Assembly: GCF_002811985.1 (NCBI RefSeq)
Contig: NZ_NPDU01000008.1
Location: 34,882 to 98,881, forward strand
Direction: 5' to 3'
Source of the DNA: Leptospira adleri
Lineage (GTDB): Bacteria; Spirochaetota; Leptospiria; Leptospirales; Leptospiraceae
Length of the DNA stretch: 64,000 nt
Shown here: piece after piece, positions 30,994 to 46,675 of the stretch
Numbering within the stretch: the first letter of the stretch is position 1
Layout: each line of letters starts with the position of its first letter
Translations under genes and position numbers: made by a program
Notes under the pieces: generated by a model
What the model was told of the DNA's origin: nothing
What the model saw: the letters and a program-made list of their open reading frames with translations, nothing else
The model's database searches: none

Positions 30994-31518
30994 TTACAAA
31001 TATCTTGCGAATTCCATAAGCATAATACTCGTGCCGATAGAAGCCGCGATCACACGGGTTGAAAACAAAAATTTGTTTTTCAACTTGGTCATTTCAAGAA
31101 TCAAATCGGGAGTCGGACCCGATTTTTGAAAAATCTGCCCGATCTCCGTGATCCTCTTAATGGTCGGGAGGTTGATCGAAAGACCGAGAAGATAAGCCTT
31201 TACGCCGAGAACTCCTCCGATCGCGAGCAAAATTCCATATCTCGAAAAAACCCAATCCGGTTGAAAACCGTTTGATAGATTCCAATACAAAAGAATTCCG
31301 GTTAAAAGAGCGCCTAACGCAACGGTGTTCAACACGATCGGATAAGAATTCGTCTTGGCGATCTGCTGCATCACCTTTCCGCCGTCGGGCCCCAATGCGT
31401 TCGTCGCAGGAAGGATAAAGATAGCCATCATAGAAGCGATTCCGACCCAAAAAATTCCAAAGGCGACGTGAACAAACTTTAAGATTAGAAACAAAGTGGT
31501 GGAGAAAATCAACTGCAC
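30994..31518 (-). CDS. Four-helix integral membrane protein
   Basis: A 174-residue protein with four predicted transmembrane helices (about 6-32, 60-80, 88-113 and 150-170). The first helix, LILKFVHVAFGIFWVGIASMM, has a His and resembles DUF2269 or CopD-like membrane proteins, which share an HVxxxxxWxG pattern. The function is unknown. It converges with the lipoprotein gene eight bases away. Confidence 0.75.
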   Translation of the reverse strand: MQLIFSTTLFLILKFVHVAFGIFWVGIASMMAIFILPATNALGPDGGKVMQQIAKTNSYPIVLNTVALGALLTGILLYWNLSNGFQPDWVFSRYGILLAIGGVLGVKAYLLGLSINLPTIKRITEIGQIFQKSGPTPDLILEMTKLKNKFLFSTRVIAASIGTSIMLMEFARYL

Positions 31519-32287
31519 ATCCTCTTATTGGTATTTTAGAATTTTTGAATTTACCATAATTTAAAACGGAGCTCGTCCTTATCGAAATTCTCCCGGAAAA
31601 TAAACGAACGCTCTATCTTCGGGACAAAAGATTCGAAAGGAAAATTCTCGATTTTTTTAAACAAGCAGAATTCAAATCAAAGCATCTCTTTGATGCCGAT
31701 TAACGGATCGGGCAGTCTATCCTTTTTTTCTCATATTTCGAGCGATTCAAAAAACTTCGGTCCATTCTTATAATTCAAATAGCGGATTCAGAATCATAAC
31801 AAAAAAACCGGACGTACACCTTTCGAACCGCAGCCCAAATCATCTTCGGGAGAAAAAGAACTCTAAAAAAACAAAAGGATTCGAATTCTACAAACCTCAA
31901 AACTCAATTCATCGTAAGAATTCAAAGAAAACCCGTTCACAAAAGAGCCCTCAAGACATAGGCGTTAAATCCGATCCGAATCGTTTTCCTTACTTTCGCA
32001 GACCCGCTCCTTCACAATGGAAGATCAAACGGAAACACCGAATATTTTCCGTCTTACACGTAAGTCGCTTTTGTCGACGGACGTAGCCGCATTAGAAATT
32101 CTTAATACATCCGATTTTTCTTATATTCGAATTATATAAAACTTATCTAAAAATTTAGTATAACAAACGTACGTTATTTAATAAAAAAGAGCCGGAATCG
32201 ACTTCGCTTAACATTTTCTTCTTGAACGACGTTTCTTATTTATTATCTTGCTTCCTGCGCTCCTTCCGGAGTGCGAGGAAAATACAA
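31519..32287. other. 769-base gap with a long start-less open frame
   Basis: I see no intact gene. On the plus strand 31694-32086 is stop-free for 130 codons but has no ATG, GTG or TTG, and it is rich in Lys, Ser, Asn and Arg. A preceding 45-codon stretch in another frame (TELVLIEILPENKRTLYLRD) ends at 31702. A 40-codon ATG frame lies at 32017-32139. These could be remnants of a decayed gene, but the composition is low in complexity. The right end is AT-rich and probably holds the lipase promoter. Confidence 0.3.
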
Positions 32288-33208
32288 ATGAAAAAAGTGT
32301 TGAGAATGATAAGCGTATTGCTTGTTTTTTTTATAACAAGCGTTCTTTCTGCTTCCGGAGGCGGTTCTTCCAGTAAGCCTCTTTCCGGATCCTATCCGAT
32401 CGTGTTGGCTCACGGCCTCTTCGGTTGGGGAAATGGTTCCACTGTGATCGATTATTGGGGTGGAAATGCGGCGTATCTAACGAGCCAAGGCGCGACTGTT
32501 TTGACTCCTTCCGTAACAGCGTTAAACTCCAGCTCGAACAGAGCGGCACAGTTGAAAACTGCAATTCTCGCGGCAATGGCCGCAAACAATTACACCGGTA
32601 AAGTGCATATCATAGGGCATTCGCAAGGCGGATTGGATGCACGTTATATGGTTTCCAATCTTTCAATGAGCGGCAAAGTTGCGACGCTTACGACTTTAAA
32701 CACTCCTCACCAAGGAAGTCCGGTTGCAAACATAGTTGCGACTGTAATTCCAAGTTGGGCTCTTCCTTACGTTTCCACAGTTCTTAACGCGGTGATCGGT
32801 TTTGTTTACGGTGATTCCAGCCAAAACGCTACGGCCGCTTTGAAACTGCTGACAACCGACGGACTAAAAGCGTTGAATGCCGCGGCTCCGAACGTTTCCG
32901 GAGTGAAATACTACTCTTACGGATCCACAATCTCCGTTCCCGATTTGATTCAACATCCTGCGATGGGAATCATCTATCCGATCTGCGCGATCGGAGCTCC
33001 TTTCTACGGAATGAGCATTGCGAACGACGGAGTGGTTCCAGATTCTTCTCAAAGATGGGGAACATGGAAAGGAGGACCTTCCATTCCTCTTCTGACCACA
33101 GGGATCGATCACTTGGAAGCGACCAACGCTCTTCATCTTGGTCAACTTTGGTACGATACGAACGCTTACTTTTTAAAGATGGCGTCTAACGCGAAAAGTA
33201 ATCAGTAA
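32288..33208 (+). CDS. Secreted triacylglycerol lipase, family I type
   Basis: A 306-residue exported lipase. A signal peptide ends near SVLSASGG (about residue 22). The mature enzyme has YPIVLAHGLFGW (oxyanion hole), nucleophile Ser112 in GHSQGG, TLNTPHQGSPVA, the acid region NDGVVPDSSQRWG, and GIDHLEATN with the catalytic His. These features match Pseudomonas/Burkholderia family I lipases, which usually need a membrane foldase (Lif). No Lif-like gene is in the window. The ATG at 32288 follows GAGGAAAA; the upstream extension to 32222 is not signal-like. Confidence 0.9.
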   Translation: MKKVLRMISVLLVFFITSVLSASGGGSSSKPLSGSYPIVLAHGLFGWGNGSTVIDYWGGNAAYLTSQGATVLTPSVTALNSSSNRAAQLKTAILAAMAANNYTGKVHIIGHSQGGLDARYMVSNLSMSGKVATLTTLNTPHQGSPVANIVATVIPSWALPYVSTVLNAVIGFVYGDSSQNATAALKLLTTDGLKALNAAAPNVSGVKYYSYGSTISVPDLIQHPAMGIIYPICAIGAPFYGMSIANDGVVPDSSQRWGTWKGGPSIPLLTTGIDHLEATNALHLGQLWYDTNAYFLKMASNAKSNQ

Positions 33209-33217
33209 TTCCGGTCT

Positions 33218-33250
33218 ATTCTTCCCGCGACGTTCGATTGCGGGAAGAAT
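33218..33250. terminator. Bidirectional terminator-like hairpin between lipase and RND genes
   Basis: ATTCTTCCCGC (33218-33228) pairs perfectly over 11 bases with GCGGGAAGAAT (33240-33250), loop 11. It sits in the 75-base spacer between converging genes. Flanking T-runs are weak. Confidence 0.55.
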
Positions 33251-33283
33251 TCCGAGTCCTTCCGAAAAACACATTCTATTTTT

Positions 33284-36400
<3,117 letters not shown>

Positions 36401-37826
36401 GTTTAAAGGTTCCTATAATTTCTTTTTCGTTCGAAATGTGGAGAAGATTCAAAAGGGTTTCCACGTGAGAGATTTGCGCGTCGAGAATCGCATGATGTGT
36501 TTCGTGAAGCTGATTTTCCAGCTCCAAATAACTCATCATAAGAATTCTGCCTTTTTTAAATTCAACGTCGGCGTAATTCAAATCACGCTCAATTTCGTCT
36601 AACTTTGATAAGTTAAAAAGTCTGAGATTTGATTTGGATTGTTCGTAGTCCAAAAACGCCTGCTTGAAAGCGCTCTTTACTAGATTCTCCTGGTGATTGA
36701 GAAGTCCTTGTTTGGATTTTACGTTCGTTTCCGCCGCGGAAACCTTGTTTTGAAACTGATCCCAAACAGGAAGTTTAAACTTCACTCCAAAGTCATAGAA
36801 TCTGTTCGCGACCCCGGATCTATCCTCGCCCACTTGACTGATGATGGAATAATCCGGATATTTTTCCAAGTTCGCGATGTTGAGTTCGGTCTTCGCTTTT
36901 TCGATCTCGCCCTTCGCCGCAAGCAAAGTCAGGTTGCGGGAAACGGCCTTGTCTTGGAGATCCTTAAAATCGAACTTCACTCCTTCGGAAAAAAAAGGAA
37001 TCCGAACCGAAGGAGCGGTTTCCAACATGAGATACAAATTCATAGCTTCGTATTGTTTGTTTGCGTCCAACTCCAAATCGTTGAAGTGTTTTCTGAGAGC
37101 CAGAATTTTTCTCTGAATGATAAAAAGATCCGTCTTAGCCTGCGGAGTGATAAACGGTCTCGCTCGAATGTAACTTTCAATGATCGAAAGTCTTCGAAGT
37201 CTTTCCTTTACGTGATCTTTTTTACTCGCGGAGACAAGATATCGATAAGCGAACTTGAGCGCGTTGAAGCGGATCGAATTACTCGCTTCGGACAATTGAA
37301 TTTCCTTGATTCTGGCATCGTTATCCACCAAAAGCTGACGCAATTCTTTACGACCGGGAAAATAAATCGGCTGTTCGAATTGCATCGCGTATTCCGAACC
37401 GACCTCGCCCGCGGCGTTTCTTTGACCATAGTCCATAGTTACGGACGGGTTTTGAGTTTTACCCTGTTGTTTTCTCTGATAAAAGAGAGTTTCCAAATCC
37501 GCGTTGAGAGAAAGAAGCAAAGGAGAATTTTTTTCCGCCAAACTCAGAATAGACGCTATGTCCAATTCTCTGGAAGTATCGGACTGGATCGGAAAAACGA
37601 ACATTACGGAAATGAAGAATGTAAAAAGAAGAACCGTCTTTCTTTTCAAAAAATTCTTCTCTAAAAAAATGAACCGCCTTCGTGTATCGAAAGATCGGAA
37701 AATATTTCGTTTTAATTTCATAAAGCGGACCTCCTGGAAATAAAATCGATTCTTCCGAAATTAAAAACCGCCGAACAAATCGACTGAGCGGATTTTGTTT
37801 GGAAGAAGATGAAACAAAAGGAGGAC

Positions 37827-38210
37827 TTAAATGAGAATACGGACGGTCTGCAAGCTCAGAAGAGAAATCGAATTCTTTTTAAAATTATCGGATAAGAATT
37901 TTTTAAAGTAGAAAAACGGTTCGTAAGAAAAAAGCAAATCCGAAGATCTGTAGTGAAGCGGGAAAAATTCCTTCAAAAGTTTAAAGGATTGAGAATCGGT
38001 TTCGGAAAACGTAATAGAGCCGGAATCCCATTCGCAACCTGGGGACTCTTCGGAGCTTTGTTCCTGATGACAAGGCGCTGAGGTCTGCGTTTGTTTCAAC
38101 GAATCAGCAAGCCGGGAATCGAATTCACAAACGGGTCCGCAATCAAAAATTAAAACAAAAACGGAAAGTATCGTACAACCGATCCATGTTTTAAAAATCG
38201 CCGAAGTCAT
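37827..38210 (-). CDS. Small Cys-containing protein at the head of the RND operon
   Basis: A 127-residue protein with an N-terminal hydrophobic segment (WIGCTILSVFVLIFDCG) and further Cys and His (PVCEFDSRL; APCHQEQ; PGCEWDSG). It probably leads the operon with the TolC-like and RND genes. The position and Cys/His content recall small periplasmic metal-binding proteins of czc operons, but there is no clear homology. A TTGACA motif lies about 30 bases upstream (38239-38244, minus strand). Confidence 0.6.
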   Translation of the reverse strand: MTSAIFKTWIGCTILSVFVLIFDCGPVCEFDSRLADSLKQTQTSAPCHQEQSSEESPGCEWDSGSITFSETDSQSFKLLKEFFPLHYRSSDLLFSYEPFFYFKKFLSDNFKKNSISLLSLQTVRILI

Positions 38211-38346
38211 GCAGTCCAGCTTAATGCGCCTCTGCGCTTGTCAATGGAAAAAGTTATCGTATGACTTAAGGTCTTTAAAAGAGAACGCGTAACGATTCAA
38301 AACGCTGAGATCGTTTCGCATTCTCTATCGCAATTTAACTTTCCTC

Positions 38347-40587
38347 TCAGGCTTTCTGCTCAAACTGATATCGAAAGATATCGTAATCTTGAAAGTCTTT
38401 GTCAATATCGATATCGAGATCGAGAATCTTACCTTCCTTAATATCGTAAACCCAACCGTGGAGTTGAAGTTCGGCTCCTTGACTCCAGGCATTTTGAACG
38501 ATAGTAGTCATCGAAAGATTGTAAACCTGTTCCCTTACGTTAAGTTCCACCAAACGTTGGTGTTTTTTATCCTCGTCTAAAATAGAACCCAACTCCTTTC
38601 GATTCATTCTATATACTTGTTTGATATTTCGAAGCCAAGCGTCGATCAGACCGTGATACTTTCCGTCGATGGCGGCTTTTACTCCTCCGCAGCCGTAATG
38701 CCCGCAGACGACGATATGTTTAACTTTAAGAACTTCGACCGAATATTGAAGAACGGACATCAGGTTCATATCGGTATCGATCACAAGATTGGCTATGTTT
38801 CGATGGACGAAAAGTTCTCCGGCGTTGGTGCCCGTCATTTCGTTTACCGAAATTCTACTATCGGAACAGGAAATCAAAAGGTACTGAGGCGCTTGACCAA
38901 GGGCCAAATTTTTAAAATAATCCGGATTCTGATTTAGCTTTTCTTCCACCCAAATCCGATTGTTTTCAAAAAGTTTTTGATAATCCTGCTGTGCGACCAG
39001 ATCGAAAGGTCGGTTCTTGATTTTTTCGTACGACGTCGTAACGTCTATGATCTCGAGTTTTATGTTTCTTGCACGCGCCGAAATTTTGAAGTCTTCGATT
39101 ATTTCCAGAATATCCGGATCGATATATTTCGACTTGGAGCCGTCGATGATGAGATGTGCGTTATCCGCCACTTGGTCGAGCTTATACAACATACTGGACT
39201 TATTTAAAAAGGAAACGTCTTCCGAAAGATCGATACGAACCTCGACCCCGTAGGTCTTATCCTTTTTGTTGAACTCGTAAGGATTGAGAATGTTTCTCCT
39301 CATGATAAAAAAAATCGAAAATGCGCAGCCGATTCCGATTCCTATTAGAATGTCCGTAAACACGATTCCGACTATCGTAGCGAAAAACGGAATAAACTGA
39401 TCGGTTCCCTTCTTATATTGCAATTTAAGAATCCGATAATCCGTAAGTTTATAACCCACGATCAAAAGTACTGCGGCCAAAGAAGCGAGAGGAATTTTCG
39501 AAATCCAATCCGGAATCAGCATCAGGGAAAGAAGAATAAAAACTCCGTGTAAAAAAGCGGATAAACGCGTTTTAGCGCCGGCTTGAAGATTCGCCGAACT
39601 TCGAATGATAACCGAAGTGATCGGAAGACCTCCTAAGATTCCGGAGATTAAATTTCCAGTTCCCTGCGCGATAAGTTCCCGGTTTTTTGAAACGATTCTT
39701 CTTTCGGGATCTATCTTTTCGATCGCGTCCAAGTTGAGAAGAGTTTCCAAACTCATGACGACGCAAATCTTGAGCGCGATCCAGTAAACCGCCTGATTCT
39801 TCCATTGGGAAAAAGTGGGATGATATTCGTCCTTAAACAAATCGAAAACGTTTCCGAGCCTAATCGGCTGAATGAGATGTTCGGATCCGACCGACAAAAT
39901 CGGAAACCAAGTCCCGATGACTTCGTTTAACAAAATCGAAATCAGGATCGCGATCAAAGAGCCATGGAGCAAAAAACGTTTGTGGAGTTGAAACTTCTCC
40001 CAAAAAAGGATCGCACAAAAAGAAACGATAAACAGAAAGACCGCGCCCGGAGTAAAACGAAGAAAGGCGTTCCAAATCTCGGTGAACGTGTTTTCCCTGT
40101 CGCTCTGAAAGAAGTTAAAATCCCCTTCGTAGTCGATGTCGTAACCGACCGCGTGCGGAATTTGTTTCAGGATCAGCACGATCCCGATCGCGGCCAACAT
40201 CCCTTTGATCACAGAAGATGGAAAAAAGTTACTAAGAATTCCAGCTTTCAAAAAACCTAATATAATCTGTAAAATCCCGGCTATACAAAGTGCAAAAAGG
40301 AAATCATTAAAATTTCCTAATGTTTGAATGGAATCCAGAACGATAACCGTTAGTCCCGCGGCCGGTCCGCTTACGGATAACGGGGATTTACCGATCCAAG
40401 AAACGATCAAACCTCCCACCATTCCGCCTATAAGTCCCGAAAGAATCGGAGCTCCCGACGCGAATGCGATTCCGATACAGAGCGGCAAAGCGATTAGAAA
40501 AACCACCAAGCCGGACGAAACGTCGTGTCTCGCTTGATTCCATGAAAAGTTACGAAAAGAAAAAAATGAATACATAAAAACTCCCAA
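38347..40587 (-). CDS. SulP-family anion transporter fused to beta-carbonic anhydrase
   Basis: A 746-residue fusion. Residues about 1-425 are a SulP transporter ([39 protein letters not shown]) with 10-12 helices. A STAS-like region follows (about 430-515, [22 protein letters not shown]). Residues about 540-740 form a beta-class carbonic anhydrase with zinc ligands in SCSDSR and CGHYGCGG. It probably imports bicarbonate and interconverts it with CO2 at the membrane. SulP-carbonic anhydrase fusions are already known in other bacteria. It lies 27 bases downstream of a small membrane-anchored protein, likely in one operon. Confidence 0.93.
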   Translation of the reverse strand: MGVFMYSFFSFRNFSWNQARHDVSSGLVVFLIALPLCIGIAFASGAPILSGLIGGMVGGLIVSWIGKSPLSVSGPAAGLTVIVLDSIQTLGNFNDFLFALCIAGILQIILGFLKAGILSNFFPSSVIKGMLAAIGIVLILKQIPHAVGYDIDYEGDFNFFQSDRENTFTEIWNAFLRFTPGAVFLFIVSFCAILFWEKFQLHKRFLLHGSLIAILISILLNEVIGTWFPILSVGSEHLIQPIRLGNVFDLFKDEYHPTFSQWKNQAVYWIALKICVVMSLETLLNLDAIEKIDPERRIVSKNRELIAQGTGNLISGILGGLPITSVIIRSSANLQAGAKTRLSAFLHGVFILLSLMLIPDWISKIPLASLAAVLLIVGYKLTDYRILKLQYKKGTDQFIPFFATIVGIVFTDILIGIGIGCAFSIFFIMRRNILNPYEFNKKDKTYGVEVRIDLSEDVSFLNKSSMLYKLDQVADNAHLIIDGSKSKYIDPDILEIIEDFKISARARNIKLEIIDVTTSYEKIKNRPFDLVAQQDYQKLFENNRIWVEEKLNQNPDYFKNLALGQAPQYLLISCSDSRISVNEMTGTNAGELFVHRNIANLVIDTDMNLMSVLQYSVEVLKVKHIVVCGHYGCGGVKAAIDGKYHGLIDAWLRNIKQVYRMNRKELGSILDEDKKHQRLVELNVREQVYNLSMTTIVQNAWSQGAELQLHGWVYDIKEGKILDLDIDIDKDFQDYDIFRYQFEQKA

Positions 40588-40614
40588 CCGGATTTCCGGT
40601 TAATTCGAAATGGA

Positions 40615-40962
40615 TTAAATCGAAGAAAGGGAGAGTTTTTCAGGCGGAGGATTTTCTATTTTAAAATAAAGCTGAGGAAGGATAAAATCGGAAGCATCGT
40701 AGTAAGAGACGACCTCAACCGGAACGCCTAAAACGAAAGAATCATCGGAAGAACTAAAATCTTCCAGCATCAGTTCGGAGGTTTTCTCCTTCTCACCTTC
40801 TTTCGTTTCGGAAGTTTCGCTCGAAGCGGAAATTGGCGAGGCGTTTTTTCCGGAATCGATGATCGGAACCAACAAAATCGAACAATACAGAATTATAAAA
40901 ACGCTAAGGATTGCGCCGATTTTTTTAGGTTCCACAACGATGAATTTAAGAATCATATTCAA
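40615..40962 (-). CDS. Small membrane-anchored protein upstream of the SulP fusion
   Basis: A 115-residue protein with one N-terminal helix (IGAILSVFIILYCSILLVPII) and an acidic, Ser/Thr-rich exterior (SASSETSETKEGEKEKTSE). It has no recognised domain. Separated by 27 bases from the SulP-carbonic anhydrase gene, it is probably cotranscribed. A role as an accessory or sensor is not supported by sequence. Confidence 0.6.
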   Translation of the reverse strand: MNMILKFIVVEPKKIGAILSVFIILYCSILLVPIIDSGKNASPISASSETSETKEGEKEKTSELMLEDFSSSDDSFVLGVPVEVVSYYDASDFILPQLYFKIENPPPEKLSLSSI

Positions 40963-41432
40963 AGAAGAATCCGGTTTCTTCGAGGTTTAGACCGTCCGGT
41001 TCCCTATTTCTGCCCATTTTCTCAACATCGAAAAATCAGACTACCCGAATCGGGGAGAATTTATCTCAAAATCCGAATCGAAATTTCCGGGAAAAATCTT
41101 TCTTCGAAAAAAAACGTCAAAGAAAAGCGACCAAAAAGACGGGAAGCGAGCTATGAATTTCACGAATTCAACATTTGCCTTTTTTAAAACCTCGAAAGTT
41201 CCCTCCTGAATTCCTAAAATTTCCCAGGAAATTATTTCATGACAAATTTAAGGCTTTTTCTTTCCAAAGAAAAGACTTCCTCAAAGAAGAAAAAATAAAT
41301 TGTAGCTTTGGAAAAAAAGAATCCGTCTTCTAATACCATTATAAGAAGTATTATCATTTTATAATTTGCAAAACTAATTTTTCGTTTACCGAAACAATCC
41401 TAAATCAAACTCTCACATAAAGTTACTGCGCA
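40963..41432. other. 470-base divergent spacer
   Basis: The spacer separates two divergent genes and holds no supported gene. A small inverted repeat (AATTTCC/GGAAATT, 41218-41233) and A/T-rich tracts near 41330-41390 (TACCATTATAAGAAGTATTA) are the only structure I see; the latter may contain promoter elements for the DUF1577-like gene. Confidence 0.4.
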
Positions 41433-42584
41433 ATGAGCATAGAATATTCACAAAAAGGCAAAAGAGAGATGGACATCATCACGTCCGTCGAGCAGAAGAA
41501 TCACGTGATTTCAAAATATCTTTTTGACAAGGAGCTTACTTTAAAGATCGATCCCTTCGATCAAAAAGCGGTCATCAAGAAAATTTTAGAAGGTGGGGAT
41601 AAGATCGTAGTGCAGCTTCTGAATCCGGAAGATTCTTCGAGAGAAAACTCCTTTGTTCTTTTTATGATCCTTGCCAAATACATACAACTGGAATGTGTAC
41701 TGGTGCAAAAACTGGAAAAGGCGCACGCGACTCTCAAAGTCGAAAAATTGGCGATCGCAAGAAAGAACAGAGAACACCAACGTTTTCCGGTAAAACCGGG
41801 CGGCGTCTATGTAACGAACGTGATCTCCTCTAAAACCATCATCGAAGCAAATATGTTCAACGTCCCGACCCTCGTTAAGGTAAACTTTGAAGACTACAAA
41901 AATCGACTCAAACAACGAAGCAAAGACGTCGTCAATATTGAAACGTTCAAACCCGGATTGGATCGAAAATTTGAAATCGTAAAAAAGACGCAGAATTATC
42001 TTCTGATCGAAAACACCCAGGATCCGAATTCTTATAAAAACTTTTCTCCCGGAAGGCTCGGTTACGAGAAGGACGTGGACGACGATCTATCTTCCTGTAT
42101 CAAACAATTCAAGGATCAAAAAGTTATTTCCGAATTGATAGTTCCTATCATATATACGAATCACGCGAATGAAAAAATTCCGATCGGATATATTTGGGTT
42201 CAGAGCAAGGAAAAAAATCTCACGGAACAATATGCGGAAGAACTCAAAAACTTATCGCAAGATATGGTCGAAAGAATCAAAGAATCCAATACGATCAAAA
42301 CGGCCGAACGATTTCAGATCCTCGAGGCTTCTCAAGGAGGGATCAAAGTCAAGATCGATCATCCCCATCTGATCGAAACACTCCCGAAACAGGACGGATT
42401 TGTATTCGACATATTCTTTCGAATGCAAGCGCCTTTCACGGTTCACGGTTTGATCCGCTGGTCGAAAATGGACGAGAACAATCATTTGATTTTAGGAATC
42501 GAATTGACCGCGAAATCGGATCTTCCTGGTGAAAGAGCTCGTTACGAAAAAAATATCGCGTTGCTCAGCAAAGGACAACTCTGA
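41433..42584 (+). CDS. DUF1577-like protein with PilZ-related C-terminus
   Basis: A 383-residue cytosolic protein of a type I associate with Leptospira (DUF1577). The N-terminal half ([43 protein letters not shown]) and the C-terminal half ([38 protein letters not shown]) resemble PilZ-like beta barrels, a fold that often binds cyclic di-GMP. The RxxxR and DxSxxG residues of classical PilZ are not clearly present, so ligand binding is uncertain. It is monocistronic. Confidence 0.7.
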   Translation: MSIEYSQKGKREMDIITSVEQKNHVISKYLFDKELTLKIDPFDQKAVIKKILEGGDKIVVQLLNPEDSSRENSFVLFMILAKYIQLECVLVQKLEKAHATLKVEKLAIARKNREHQRFPVKPGGVYVTNVISSKTIIEANMFNVPTLVKVNFEDYKNRLKQRSKDVVNIETFKPGLDRKFEIVKKTQNYLLIENTQDPNSYKNFSPGRLGYEKDVDDDLSSCIKQFKDQKVISELIVPIIYTNHANEKIPIGYIWVQSKEKNLTEQYAEELKNLSQDMVERIKESNTIKTAERFQILEASQGGIKVKIDHPHLIETLPKQDGFVFDIFFRMQAPFTVHGLIRWSKMDENNHLILGIELTAKSDLPGERARYEKNIALLSKGQL

Positions 42585-42765
42585 AAATTCTTAAGATAAA
42601 AATGGATACGCTTCATAACTCGAAGCGAATGTGATTCTTTTTTTGATCGATCCGGTGCTTTCCAAAAACCGCAACGCCGATCGCTCGAAAAGATTGAATC
42701 GAACGAACAACACAAAAGCGTCAGACGACGCTCTCGAGAATCAATTCGTTTCGAATCCCCAAAAT

Positions 42766-43779
42766 TCAATCCTTGATATCTTCTCCGTACGGATCCAAAT
42801 ATTTGTGATTCTTTCTCCATGGTTTCATTCCGTGAAACTCTACGCCGGCGCCGTTTTTAGAAGTCAAAATTCTTTCTTTACCTCGGTGTAAAATCACACA
42901 ACGAACGCTTCCGATATCGCTTTGTTCGATATATCTGGGACTTCCATCCGGATCCCGGTAATTGTAAGAACCGATTTGAACCGGATCCATCTCGCCTTCC
43001 ACAAAGATTTTATAGTCGTCCAAACGCGTTTGAAAGGAAAGTTTAGGATAAGCGACTTTCACCTTACTTCTCAAAGAACGAAGAATCGAATGCTGGTGAA
43101 TCGGCGTGCCGTCTTTCAAAAGGGTTACGAACGTAAGAATCGGAGCCAAAGGCTGTGCACGAACGGAAACGATTTCCAAAGACCAGTTTTCAGGATCGTT
43201 ATCGAATTTAGGAACAAAAGTCCAGAACAACTCCGCGACACGATTCGTTCCCCAGATATGGTTGAAATGTCCATTCGCTTTTTTGAATATGAATTCCTGA
43301 TTCTCTAACTGAATTTTTCCGGAAACTTCGGTAAAGGGAGAACTGACGATACTTCTCGTTTTGGGAATCGGGGTTCGATCCAACCAACGAGGAAGATGCA
43401 CCGTCGGTTCGAGTCTGTGTTTGAATTCCAAATCCCAAGCAAGAGTTTCCCCCTTTCCGGTTACAATCTGCCCTTTCATGTGATCCGGACCGACCGATGC
43501 GCCGGGAAATTCGATCGAATCGTCCCCGATCGAAATCTTTTGATACGGAAAGGACTGAACCGCGGTTCGATGATTTTCAGGTTTTCGAATATCGAAAAAG
43601 GAAGCCCACAAGACCGCGGACGGATAAAGACCGGATTTCGGTTTTGGACTGAGGATTGTATAACGAACCCATAATGCTTGTTCGCTTTCAGGAATCAGAA
43701 TGACCGCGAACCAGATCTCGAATCTAGGCTTTACGGCGCCCGCCTCGAATTTAGTAATAAAGCTTTCTTTTAAGTTCAC
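42766..43779 (-). CDS. Lipocalin-like (AttH/CrtC-type) protein
   Basis: A 337-residue protein with beta-barrel repeats. The stretch GHFNHIWGTNRVAELFWTFVPKF resembles the metal-binding core of the AttH/carotenoid 1,2-hydratase fold. IRKPENHRTAVQSFPYQKISIG is similar to substrate-binding strands. It has no signal peptide, so it is cytosolic or peripheral. It lies next to a dedA gene in the same direction, 43 bases away. The function is unknown. Confidence 0.65.
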   Translation of the reverse strand: MNLKESFITKFEAGAVKPRFEIWFAVILIPESEQALWVRYTILSPKPKSGLYPSAVLWASFFDIRKPENHRTAVQSFPYQKISIGDDSIEFPGASVGPDHMKGQIVTGKGETLAWDLEFKHRLEPTVHLPRWLDRTPIPKTRSIVSSPFTEVSGKIQLENQEFIFKKANGHFNHIWGTNRVAELFWTFVPKFDNDPENWSLEIVSVRAQPLAPILTFVTLLKDGTPIHQHSILRSLRSKVKVAYPKLSFQTRLDDYKIFVEGEMDPVQIGSYNYRDPDGSPRYIEQSDIGSVRCVILHRGKERILTSKNGAGVEFHGMKPWRKNHKYLDPYGEDIKD

Positions 43780-43822
43780 TGATTACCTACAATTCGGGCG
43801 AGTCTTTTTGTTTCGAAATTTT

Positions 43823-44467
<645 letters not shown>

Positions 44468-44563
44468 GGTTCCTCCCTTGCTCTTAAAGAGCCAGGTTCA
44501 CTGTGTTTGAATATTTTAGGATAGAATTTAGAAAGAACCAGACAAGTCAAACGCGTAAAAGCG

Positions 44564-44896
44564 TTAAAAAAGAAGCCTTTCTTTGCCCGGATTATAACGG
44601 AAAATTTTCGTGGGATAGTTGAGACGGATCGAATTGGAAGAGAGTCCCTTGCGATCCGGTTTGATCCTCGCGTCGAACTCCACTTCGTCTCCGGACTTCA
44701 AATTCATAGATTGGAATTTTCGAGAAAGATAAAATAGTTGGGATTGTATGATCGGCTTTCCCGAAATAAGAAGACAAATATCCTGCAGTAAAATTCTCGA
44801 TAACTCAGGATTCTTATGATTGAGAATAGAGACCACCGTTGCTCGAAACCTGGTTCTTTTTCTAGGAAGAATATGGATCGGGCTCTCTATCATCAT
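44564..44896 (-). CDS. Small hypothetical protein
   Basis: A 110-residue basic protein (RKRTRFRATVVSIL; GDEVEFDARIKPDRKG). The second half looks like a small beta-barrel with a KSGDEVEF turn similar to OB-fold or cold-shock proteins, but no nucleic-acid motif is decisive. It starts MMIESPIHIL. It has no membrane segment. Real coding potential is plausible. Confidence 0.55.
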   Translation of the reverse strand: MMIESPIHILPRKRTRFRATVVSILNHKNPELSRILLQDICLLISGKPIIQSQLFYLSRKFQSMNLKSGDEVEFDARIKPDRKGLSSNSIRLNYPTKIFRYNPGKERLLF

Positions 44897-45217
44897 TTTA
44901 TCTTTTTATCCTTCGCTCCGCGGAATTTTTCGAATCGGAATCGATCTGTCCTAACTTTGGGTTTCTTTTCCAAGAAGTACAGCCTTTTTCCTACCCGAGC
45001 GGATTTTCCAAACCTCCACCCTATCTTTAGACAAACCGGATAGAATCGCTTTCAATCCCGTTTTTTATAAACCTTCTTTTCAATTCTATTCAGATTATCT
45101 TATAGAAAGAAAGTACAAATGCGGATCGAAAGTCGGGTCCTAAAATTCTTACCAAAAAAACAAAGCCTTTCTCCGCTTTCGCGCAACTCTCCGGAACCGT
45201 AGAAACGGGAGGAAAGA
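44897..45217. other. 321-base spacer before the helicase gene
   Basis: The spacer contains no supported gene. A 27-codon ATG frame (45120-45203, MRIESRVLKFLPKKQ) has GAAAGAAAG before it and could be a leader peptide, but a chance frame is equally likely. AACGGGAGGAAAG stands just before the helicase ATG. Confidence 0.4.
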
Positions 45218-46519
<1,302 letters not shown>

Positions 46520-46675
46520 GAGCCGATTAAAAAAACGATTCTTATTTTCTAAAAGGCGAGTTTCATTCTTCTTGAAAAAGAAAAACTGAATAAAAGACTC
46601 GGCTCCGTTTTCAGAATCAATTTTTATTGAAAAAGGATTAAAATATTATAAATTTATGATACTCTTAAAGAACGA

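Noticed and set aside
45120..45203. 27-codon leader-peptide frame before the helicase gene
   Set aside because: It has a weak ribosome-binding site and no attenuator-like structure; chance is as likely.
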